5,191 bases of DNA, from contig DGTH01000144.1 in NCBI GenBank assembly GCA_002393705.1, positions 1 through 5,191 on the forward strand. The letters run 5' to 3'. Made by a program: the position numbers and the translations under genes. This DNA comes from Prevotella sp. UBA4341. Its GTDB lineage: Bacteria > Bacteroidota > Bacteroidia > Bacteroidales > Bacteroidaceae. Below the pieces are notes generated by a model that searched no databases, was not told the DNA's origin, and worked only from the letters and a program-made list of their open reading frames with translations. This document shows, piece by piece, positions 1-5,191 of this stretch (position 1 is its first letter; each line of letters starts with the position of its first letter).

Positions 1-1517
1 GTTTATATGAGGCCTATAAGAAGACAGACACGCGTCCCGACGGCTATGTGCGCGACTGGTATTCGAACGTCACCAACTTCCGCCACTGCATAGACAACAA
101 GGGCAGCTACTCGAAGGAGGGCGACATGTATAACCGTGAGCACTCGGTGCCTCAGAGCTGGTTCAGCGGCTCGGGCATCAAGTCGGACATTGTACACGTG
201 CTGCCTACCGACGGCTACGTCAACAACCGCCGCTCCAATTACCCCTTTGGTGAGGTGAAGAGTGCCACTTACACGTCGGCCAATGGCTACAGCAAGCTCG
301 GCTCGTGTGCTACCGAGGGTTATTCGGGCACCGTGTTTGAGCCTAACGACGAGATAAAGGGTGACATTGCCCGTATATACTTCTATATGATTACGCGCTA
401 CGAGAGCACTTGCGGCTCGTGGGGCCACGATGTGTTCACCAACACCTATCCCGGACTGACCCGGTGGACGCTCAACATGATGATGCGCTGGTCGAAGCAG
501 GACCCTGTGGATGAGCGCGAGATTGAGCGTAACAACGCGGTCTATGAGGTGCAGGGCAACCGTAACCCCTACGTCGATTACCCCGGACTGGAGGAATACA
601 CCTGGGGCGACAAGGTGGGCGTGGCCTTCAGCTACGATAACTTCGAGGGTGCAGAGATTGATCCGAGCTATGTGCACGAGCCGGTATTCTCGCATACGGG
701 CGGTACGTTTGTGCAGTCGGTAGAGGTGACGATGAGCACCAATACTGCCGGTGCCGACATCTATTACACGACCGACGGCAGCGATGCCACGCCTCGTGCC
801 ACGCTTTACACCGGAGCCATCACCATAACGGAGACGACGACGCTGAAGGCTGTTGCCGTGAAGGGTGACAACATGAGCCGTCAGACTTCGGCCACGTTCA
901 CCATTGTGGAAGAAGACCCCACCCAGCCTGTTGAAACGGGCGACGTGGTGTTCTATGAGTCGTTCGACGAGTGCGACGGCGTGGGCGGCAGTGGTACCAA
1001 CTGGCAGGATGCCAGCGGCACGTTTGAAGCCGACAACGACGGATGGCAGTACAGCGGAGCCTTTGCCGGCAACCAGTGTGCCCGCTTCGGTTCCGGCAGC
1101 AAGTCGGGCATTGTCTCTACTCCGCAGATTACGTTGACATCGGCTACCTCGACGCTGACCTTCATGGCAGCTCCTTACAACAACGACGGCACGTCGCTGA
1201 AGTTAGAGGTGGAAGGCTCGGGCGTGACGCTCAGTGAGAGCGACCTGACGATGACGACAGGGCAGTGGACTCCCTTTACCATTACGCTGACGGGTAGGGG
1301 CACCATCCGCCTGAAGTTCACGCCTGCCAAGCGTTTCTTCCTCGACGAGGTGCTGATTGTGCCCAACAGCGGACCGGAAACGGGGATTGACAACGTTAAC
1401 CCTAACGCTAACCTCAACGCTCAACACTGGTTCACCCTGGACGGCCGCATGCTGCCAGGCGTGCCGACGAAGAAGGGAGTCTATATTGTGAATGGTAAAA
1501 AAGTAATTGTAAAATAA
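1..1517 (+). CDS. Secreted endonuclease I-family nuclease with chitobiase-like domain, accessory beta-sandwich and sorting tail (5' partial)
   Basis: Endonuclease_1 family (EndA/Vvn type): a metal-dependent, sequence-nonspecific nuclease, probably acting outside the cell. The frame is open from base 3, so the start and any signal peptide lie off the left edge; GTG at 48 is internal (residue 1 in this numbering). The nuclease region runs to about residue 187. It shows REHSVPQSW (E31 and H32, by analogy metal ligand and general base), DIVHVLPTDGYVNNRRSN (N64, likely metal ligand), KGDIARIYFYM and the family-typical DPVDEREIERN...VQGNRNPYVDYP. Residues about 211-287 match a chitobiase/hexosaminidase C-terminal-like domain (ADIYYTTDGSDATP). 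Residues about 297-440 form an accessory domain with a Cys pair (C309, C344) ending in RFFLDEVLIVP. Residues 446-489 are a GIDNV...WFTLDGRMLPG...KGVYI tail, probably for type IX secretion. It lies 20 bases before the M6 protease gene, presumably in one operon. The nuclease assignment is firm; the accessory-domain roles are inferred. Confidence 0.95.
   Translation, partial: LYEAYKKTDTRPDGYVRDWYSNVTNFRHCIDNKGSYSKEGDMYNREHSVPQSWFSGSGIKSDIVHVLPTDGYVNNRRSNYPFGEVKSATYTSANGYSKLGSCATEGYSGTVFEPNDEIKGDIARIYFYMITRYESTCGSWGHDVFTNTYPGLTRWTLNMMMRWSKQDPVDEREIERNNAVYEVQGNRNPYVDYPGLEEYTWGDKVGVAFSYDNFEGAEIDPSYVHEPVFSHTGGTFVQSVEVTMSTNTAGADIYYTTDGSDATPRATLYTGAITITETTTLKAVAVKGDNMSRQTSATFTIVEEDPTQPVETGDVVFYESFDECDGVGGSGTNWQDASGTFEADNDGWQYSGAFAGNQCARFGSGSKSGIVSTPQITLTSATSTLTFMAAPYNNDGTSLKLEVEGSGVTLSESDLTMTTGQWTPFTITLTGRGTIRLKFTPAKRFFLDEVLIVPNSGPETGIDNVNPNANLNAQHWFTLDGRMLPGVPTKKGVYIVNGKKVIVK
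1375..1461 (+). repeat. Copy 1 of near-identical sorting-tail coding segment
   Basis: This segment encodes the start of the C-terminal tail of the nuclease. It pairs with 3582-3689 in the next gene. Bases 1375-1400 match 3582-3607 at 26 of 26 positions, and 1412-1461 match 3640-3689 at 49 of 50 (the difference is 1439 G versus 3667 C). The spacer between the blocks is 11 bases here and 32 in the other copy. Identity falls off right after 1461, although the protein tail stays similar. Confidence 0.9.
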
Positions 1518-1537
1518 CACAATCAAAAAGAATAGTA
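1518..1537 (+). promoter_or_regulatory. A-rich translation leader without Shine-Dalgarno sequence
   Basis: Only 20 bases separate the nuclease stop from the protease ATG. They are A-rich (AATCAAAAAGAATAGTA before ATG) and contain no GGAGG-like sequence. This fits Bacteroidetes, where A-rich leaders rather than Shine-Dalgarno pairing are common. The space is too short for a full promoter, and I see no convincing -33/-7 pair (TTTG / TAnnTTTG) in the end of the upstream gene. Co-transcription with the nuclease is therefore the simplest reading. Confidence 0.45.
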
Positions 1538-3742
1538 ATGAAGAAACTTTTAATGGCATTATCGCTGCTGTTGGTGACAACGGCAGCGATGGCTGTGCCT
1601 GCCAAGCCGGGCTTATGGCGAACAATAACACTCAGTAACGGCACCCAGGTCAGGGTGCAGATGGTTGGTGACGAACACGGTCACTGGCTGCAGGACGCTC
1701 AGGGCGCTTGCTATGTAAATAATAATGGTACCTATGAGACGGCCGACCTGCAGGAGCTGCAGGAGCGGCGAATGGCTCGCATGGCAGCCAGGAAGGCACC
1801 GCGACAGGCCATTACCGCCTCTACGGCCGACGGCTTGGGAGCCTTCGGCACGATGAGCATGGGTGCCGTGCCCAGCATTGGCGAATACACCATCCCCGTG
1901 GTGATGGTGCAGTTCTCTGACCTGAAGTTCAAGAACACTACGACGGTGGAGAAGATGATGCGCTACTACAACGAGGAGGGCTACCACGACGAGGAGCTCT
2001 GCGTGGGTTCCGTTCGCGACTACTTCATAGAGCAGAGCGGCGGTCAGTTTGTCCCCACCTTCGAGGTGGTGGGCATTGTGACGCTCTCTAAGTCGTACAA
2101 GTACTACGGACAGAACGACCTTCAGGGCAATGACAAGAACGTCGATGAGTTGCCGAGGGATGTCATTGCGGCTGCCGTCGAGCAGTTAGGCGCAGACTTC
2201 AGCCCCTATGTGGTGCCTGCCGGCGACAGCAACCATCACGACGGCGTGCCCCTGCTGGCCATGTTCTATGCCGGACGTGGCGAGGCTACCGAATATTATA
2301 ATGGCGAGAACTACCTCTGGCCCTGCGAATGGGATGCCGAGGAGGACCCCATCGGCGGTGGCGACTATGCCGGCGTACACTTCAACTCGTTCTTCATTGG
2401 CAACGAGCTGGCCAGTGGTGGCGGCAGCCTCATGGGCATGGGCGTGTTCTGTCATGAGTTCGGTCATGCGCTGGGTCTGCCCGACTTCTATTGTACTAAT
2501 GACTCTTACAGCAATGACGACCCCTTCGGACTCTGGTCAATCATGGACTCGGGTGCTTACGCTGACGACGACTCGCGTGCTCCCTCGGCCTACAACGCCT
2601 ACGAAAAGAGCTACTTAGGCTGGTTAGACCTGCCCGAGCTGAACTACGAGGAGAGCGAGGTGGTGCTGGCATCGCCTGAAGGACTGGGCGTGGGCTCAGC
2701 CGTCATCGTGCGCAATAGTAACACGGAGACGTTCATCCTTTCGAACCATCAGCCAAGCACCTTCTTCTCAGAGTATTACGGTGCTGGTGTGCTGGTCATC
2801 AGAGTGGCCTACAGCCAGAGCGCCTGGAACAACAACACGCTGAACAATACGAAGTCGAAGAAGCGTGCCTGTGTGCTGACGGCCGACGGTAAGACGATGG
2901 ATTACTCTGCCAGCAGAACGAACCTCTACGGCGTTTCCAAGACGGATATCGGTTCGCTGAAGACCTACAGCGGCTCAACGCTGGACATGGGCATCAAGAA
3001 GGTGACGGTCAATGACGACGGCACCATTACCCTGGCGCTGAACGAACAGAGCGGCGACGATCCCGATGACCCTGACGACCCCACACCCGTTGAGCCGACA
3101 CCGGAAGGTGCCCTGTTCCATGAGTCGTTTAACGACTGTAGCGGAAAGGGCGGTAACGACGGACAGTGGAGCGGCAAAATAGCCAACGCAACGCTTACGA
3201 CTGACAACACTGGCTGGGAGTCGGAGAATGCTTACGGAGCCTATAAGTGTGCAAAATTTGGAACAGGTAGAAAGGATGGCCTGGCCACCTCGCCTGCATT
3301 CACCGTCAACGGCGAGGCTACGCTCACGTTCCGTGCCGGTGCGTGGTATGCTGCTGGCGACGGCAACGTCCTCACCGTCTCGGTGCCTGAAGGCTTCACC
3401 ATTACTGCTGAAGATGTGACGCGTGGCAGTGCCACCAACGAGGTGGAGCTGACGATGGTGAAGGGTGAGTTTACTGACTACAAGCTGACCATTTCGGGTA
3501 CGGGTAACCCACGCCTCACCTTTGCTGCCCAGAAGGGTCGCTTCTTCCTCGACGAAGTGCTGGTAATGCCTGTCGGCGGAACGGAAACGGGGATTGACAA
3601 CGTTAACGCTAACGTTAACCCTAACGCTCAACACTCAACCCTCAACGCTCAACACTGGTTCACCCTCGACGGCCGCATGCTGCCAGGCGAACCCACGCAG
3701 AAGGGTGTCTATATTTATAAAGGTAAAAAGGTAAAAAAGTAA
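1538..3742 (+). CDS. Secreted M6-family zinc metalloprotease (immune inhibitor A-like) with accessory domain and sorting tail
   Basis: Complete at 734 residues. Predicted secreted zinc endopeptidase of MEROPS family M6. The ATG is supported by an immediate signal peptide, MKKLLMALSLLLVTTAAMA, with likely cleavage after residue 19. A propeptide-like segment follows (about 20-105, including TLSNGTQVRVQMVGDEHGHW). The catalytic part begins near IPVVMVQFSD (119-128). It holds HEFGHALGLPD with H306, E307, H310 and probable third ligand D316, then a likely Met-turn SIMDSG (M336). Residues about 370-502 match the family's downstream region (GAGVLVIRVAY). An acidic/proline linker (507-522) leads to an accessory beta-sandwich (about 523-678, Cys pair C534/C571, ending RFFLDEVLVMP) homologous to the one in the upstream nuclease. 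The sorting-type tail is 684-734. Probably exported by the Sec route to the periplasm, then by type IX secretion to surface or medium, though no secretion gene is in view. Probably co-transcribed with the nuclease. Substrate is unknown; all expected catalytic residues are present. Confidence 0.95.
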   Translation: MKKLLMALSLLLVTTAAMAVPAKPGLWRTITLSNGTQVRVQMVGDEHGHWLQDAQGACYVNNNGTYETADLQELQERRMARMAARKAPRQAITASTADGLGAFGTMSMGAVPSIGEYTIPVVMVQFSDLKFKNTTTVEKMMRYYNEEGYHDEELCVGSVRDYFIEQSGGQFVPTFEVVGIVTLSKSYKYYGQNDLQGNDKNVDELPRDVIAAAVEQLGADFSPYVVPAGDSNHHDGVPLLAMFYAGRGEATEYYNGENYLWPCEWDAEEDPIGGGDYAGVHFNSFFIGNELASGGGSLMGMGVFCHEFGHALGLPDFYCTNDSYSNDDPFGLWSIMDSGAYADDDSRAPSAYNAYEKSYLGWLDLPELNYEESEVVLASPEGLGVGSAVIVRNSNTETFILSNHQPSTFFSEYYGAGVLVIRVAYSQSAWNNNTLNNTKSKKRACVLTADGKTMDYSASRTNLYGVSKTDIGSLKTYSGSTLDMGIKKVTVNDDGTITLALNEQSGDDPDDPDDPTPVEPTPEGALFHESFNDCSGKGGNDGQWSGKIANATLTTDNTGWESENAYGAYKCAKFGTGRKDGLATSPAFTVNGEATLTFRAGAWYAAGDGNVLTVSVPEGFTITAEDVTRGSATNEVELTMVKGEFTDYKLTISGTGNPRLTFAAQKGRFFLDEVLVMPVGGTETGIDNVNANVNPNAQHSTLNAQHWFTLDGRMLPGEPTQKGVYIYKGKKVKK
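3056..3082 (+). repeat. Three tandem 9-base GAYGAYCCY units encoding an Asp-Asp-Pro linker
   Basis: Three in-frame codon triplets (gacgatccc, gatgaccct, gacgacccc) encode DDPDDPDDP at residues 507-515 of the protease, followed by TPVEPTP. The units differ only at third codon positions. The segment is best read as a flexible acidic/proline linker between the catalytic part and the accessory domain. The nuclease has a shorter EEDPTQPVE stretch at the equivalent place. Confidence 0.85.
3582..3689 (+). repeat. Copy 2 of near-identical sorting-tail coding segment
   Basis: Partner of 1375-1461. It encodes the beginning of the protease C-terminal tail. The outer blocks are 26/26 and 49/50 identical to the nuclease copy. 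The inner spacer is 21 bases longer (32 versus 11), which adds exactly seven codons without breaking the frame. Confidence 0.9.
3623..3655 (+). repeat. In-frame direct repeat AACGCTCAACAC, period 21
   Basis: AACGCTCAACAC occurs at 3623-3634 and again at 3644-3655, separated by TCAACCCTC, which itself resembles the unit. It encodes NAQHSTLNAQH between the GIDNV and WFTLDGR parts of the sorting tail. The nuclease copy has a single AACGCTCAACAC. Just upstream, degenerate six-base AAC(G/C)(C/T)T units (3605-3622) encode NANVNP. The pattern looks like slippage-prone low-complexity sequence tolerated in a linker. Confidence 0.85.
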
Positions 3743-3754
3743 AAAGGTAAAAAA
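3722..3754 (+). repeat. A-rich GGTAAAAA reiteration spanning the protease stop codon
   Basis: GGTAAAAA occurs at 3722-3729, 3730-3737 and 3746-3753, with a related GTAAAAAG in between. Inside the gene these bases encode the last residues, GKKVKK, and the stop TAA at 3740-3742; the same motif then continues after the stop. The nuclease ends with a similar GGTAAAAAAGTAA (1494-1506). The tract probably arose by reiteration of the conserved Gly-Lys-Lys-Val codons, or belongs to a terminator-associated repeat. Confidence 0.7.
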
Positions 3755-3788
3755 GAGAGGAACCCTGCACGGCGAGGTTCCTCTCTTT
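3752..3788. terminator. Bidirectional intrinsic terminator between convergent genes
   Basis: AAAGAGAGGAACC (3752-3764) and GGTTCCTCTCTTT (3776-3788) form a perfect 13-base-pair stem around an 11-base loop (3765-3775). On the + strand the right arm ends in TTT and is followed by CACTTTTTCACC. On the - strand the arm is followed by TTTTTACC, so each direction has a T-rich downstream tract. Placed 9 bases after the protease stop and 23 bases beyond the dipeptidase stop, it can serve both converging transcripts. Confidence 0.88.
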
Positions 3789-3816
3789 CACTTTTTCACC
3801 TTTTCACTTTTTCACC
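3786..3816. repeat. Two tandem 16-base TTTTCACTTTTTCACC units
   Basis: TTTCACTTTTTCACC (3786-3800, one T shorter) is followed by TTTTCACTTTTTCACC (3801-3816). On the opposite strand this reads GGTGAAAAAGTGAAAA, resembling the GGTAAAAA motif on the other side of the hairpin, so the two flanks form an imperfect outer complement to the stem. The second unit supplies the TGA stop of the dipeptidase gene (complement of 3812-3814). Confidence 0.75.
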
Positions 3817-5191
3817 TTCTCGCCAACCGTTCCAGCAGTTCCTGCACTACTTGCCAGATGTCCTCGATGGTCTTCAGCTCCACACGCTCGCTGGTGGAGT
3901 GGGGCTCCACGATGCGCGGGCCGATGCTCGCCATCTCTATGCCCGGGAACTTCTGAATGAAAAAGCCTGCCTCTAATACGAAGTGCATGGCCACCATGCG
4001 CGGACGCCAGCCTAAGACATCCTGGAACGTGTCGCTGGTCAGCTGCAGGAAGTCCGAATGCTGGTTCTCCTGCCAGGCGGGGGCCGACATGATGACCTCC
4101 GACGTGGCTCCCTGACTGGTGAACACGTCGGCTATCTCCTTGCGCAGCGTCTCCATGTCAGCATCAATGAAACTGCGGGTGTGCGTCGAGACGAAGATAT
4201 GGTCCTCTTCGGTCACGATGCGCCCCACGTTGTTCGATGTCTCGACGGTGTCCTTCATTGCCTCGCTCATCTTTACCACGCCCTGCGGCGTCTGCTCAAG
4301 ACAGCTCATCAGCGTCTCGATGGCCTCGCGGTCTATGACCGTTTCCTGGGGCTCGCACTTGGTGATGGTGCAGTGGATGTTGGGGTCGTTCTGCCCGTAT
4401 TCCTCACGCAGCCATTCGTTCATGCTGGCCTCCTGCTCCTTCACAAACTCTGCGGCTTCGCCCGAAGGCACGCAGAGCGTCAGGTCGGCCGTCGAGGCGA
4501 TGGAGGCGTTGGCCTCGCCGATGTGGAGATCGGCCACGTCGAAGTCGTACTCGTTATAGATGGCAGCCAACAGAGCCCATGCAGGCACCACGGCACTGCA
4601 ACGGCCCTTGTTGATGTCAACGCCGGAGTGACCGCCCAGTCCGCCTTCAAAGCGAATGTGGAACCAGCGGTGCTTGCCTGCGGGGGCGGGCACCCGCTTC
4701 ATGGGAATGCGGTGGAACTGCAGACAGGCGCCGGCAGCTCCGGTGGTGATGGTGTCGTAGTCCTCAGAGTCTAAGTTGATGACCTTGCGCCCGCGGATGA
4801 AGTCGGTGGAGAGGTTCGAGGCGCCCGACATGCCGTCTTCCTCGTTGGTGGTGGTCATCACCTCTATGGGGCCGTGTACGATGCTGTCGTCCTCGAGTAT
4901 GGCCAGTGCCATGGAGAGGCCGATGCCGTTGTCGGCTCCTAACGACGTGCCGCGGGCCTTCATCCATCCGTCTTCCACGTAGGCCTGGATGGGGTCGGAG
5001 AGAGGGTCCTTCATGCCCACGCAGACCATGTCCATGTGGTTCAGCAGTACGATGGGCTCTGCCGCCTCATGCCCCGGCGTGGCCGCTTTGCGTATCACCA
5101 CGCAGTTATGTTCGTCACGCTCATAGTCCAGGTTCAGCCTTTCGGCAAACTGGCAGAGATAGTCAGCCACACGCTCCTCGTGGTGCGAGGG
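3812..5191 (-). CDS. pepD: Aminoacyl-histidine dipeptidase PepD, M20C family (5' partial)
   Basis: Cytoplasmic two-metal dipeptidase of MEROPS subfamily M20C (Xaa-His or beta-alanyl-histidine dipeptidase, carnosinase-like), cleaving short peptides to amino acids. The frame stays open to base 5191, reading PSHHEER before the GTG at 5170-5168. This matches the N-terminal PSxHEE motif of PepD, so that GTG is internal and roughly 20-25 residues are missing. Numbering from that codon, visible metal ligands are H45 (NHMDM), D80 (LGADNGIG), E111 (TNEEDG), D134 (NLDSED) and H424 (EPHSTSE); D47 and E110 are the catalytic acid/base pair. From memory, the E111-D134 and D80-E111 spacings equal those of Vibrio PepD. 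GGLGGHSGVDI (176-186) is the conserved M20 motif that enters the lid/dimerisation domain. Length is normal for the family (about 485) after adding the missing end. It converges on the protease gene, so it is independently transcribed. True substrate range is not readable from sequence. Confidence 0.96.
   Translation of the reverse strand, partial: PSHHEERVADYLCQFAERLNLDYERDEHNCVVIRKAATPGHEAAEPIVLLNHMDMVCVGMKDPLSDPIQAYVEDGWMKARGTSLGADNGIGLSMALAILEDDSIVHGPIEVMTTTNEEDGMSGASNLSTDFIRGRKVINLDSEDYDTITTGAAGACLQFHRIPMKRVPAPAGKHRWFHIRFEGGLGGHSGVDINKGRCSAVVPAWALLAAIYNEYDFDVADLHIGEANASIASTADLTLCVPSGEAAEFVKEQEASMNEWLREEYGQNDPNIHCTITKCEPQETVIDREAIETLMSCLEQTPQGVVKMSEAMKDTVETSNNVGRIVTEEDHIFVSTHTRSFIDADMETLRKEIADVFTSQGATSEVIMSAPAWQENQHSDFLQLTSDTFQDVLGWRPRMVAMHFVLEAGFFIQKFPGIEMASIGPRIVEPHSTSERVELKTIEDIWQVVQELLERLARR

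Noticed and set aside
3..695. Long open frame on the minus strand opposite the nuclease
   Set aside because: It overlaps a gene with clear family motifs, its translation is rich in Val/Ala/His/Arg typical of antisense reading of G+C-rich codons, and it shows no recognisable domain.
1470..1537. Possible separate promoter for the protease gene
   Set aside because: TAATTGTA near 1504 only weakly resembles the Bacteroidetes -7 box TAnnTTTG, and no TTTG box sits at the proper distance upstream.
3598..3619. Inverted repeat GTTAACG...CGTTAAC as a possible operator or recombination site
   Set aside because: The 7-base arms arise from reiteration of AACGTT/AACGCT codons for Asn-Val/Asn-Ala inside a gene, with no sign of a regulatory role.
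2975..3634. 219-codon minus-strand open frame across the protease 3' half
   Set aside because: It is antisense to the linker, accessory domain and tail of a well-supported gene, and its sequence resembles no family I know.
3605..3655. CRISPR-like or telomere-like repeat (AACCCTAACG units)
   Set aside because: The units are short, degenerate, in frame and lie within a coding tail; there are no unique spacers and no array structure.
3743..3811. Small gene or insertion-sequence remnant in the intergenic gap
   Set aside because: The 69 bases are fully explained by the hairpin and its repeat flanks; there is no open frame, target-site duplication or transposase fragment.
4058..4774. 238-codon plus-strand open frame opposite the dipeptidase gene
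   Set aside because: It lies wholly inside the PepD gene, whose metal ligands and motifs are intact; its composition (Leu/Val/Gly/His/Arg) is that of a shadow frame and it has no leader or partner gene.

Overview
The window looks like chromosomal DNA from a member of the Bacteroidales, most likely Prevotella or a close relative. This is inferred from three things seen here: two secreted proteins ending in a GIDNV...W(F)TLDGR...KGVYI..GKKV tail of the Prevotella type (resembling type IX secretion C-terminal domains), an A-rich leader without a Shine-Dalgarno sequence in front of the one start codon present, and G+C-rich coding sequence with A/T-rich gene ends. No species can be named from the sequence alone.

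The layout is three genes, two of them cut by the window edges. Bases 1-1517 (+) hold the 3' part of a secreted endonuclease I-type DNase/RNase carrying a chitobiase-like beta-sandwich, a second accessory beta-sandwich and a C-terminal sorting tail. After 20 bases comes a complete M6-family (immune inhibitor A-like) secreted zinc metalloprotease, 1538-3742 (+), with its own signal peptide and the same accessory domain and tail. Converging on them is an M20C aminoacyl-histidine dipeptidase (PepD), 3812-5191 (-), whose first roughly 20-25 codons lie beyond the right edge. The 69-base gap between the convergent genes is filled by an intrinsic terminator hairpin flanked by A/T-rich repeats.

Functionally, the nuclease and protease look like one two-gene secreted unit that digests extracellular nucleic acid and protein. 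The PepD gene is a cytoplasmic dipeptidase that could finish the breakdown of imported peptides, but it is transcribed from the other strand, so the link is inference.

The most notable signal is at DNA level. The 3' ends of the two neighbouring secreted-protein genes are almost identical (26/26 and 49/50 bases in two blocks) while the accessory domains just upstream have diverged considerably. The two copies differ in length by 21 bases, which is also the period of a short direct repeat present in the longer copy. I found no CRISPR array, tRNA, rRNA, insertion sequence or defence system, and no convincing sign of a wholly new system.
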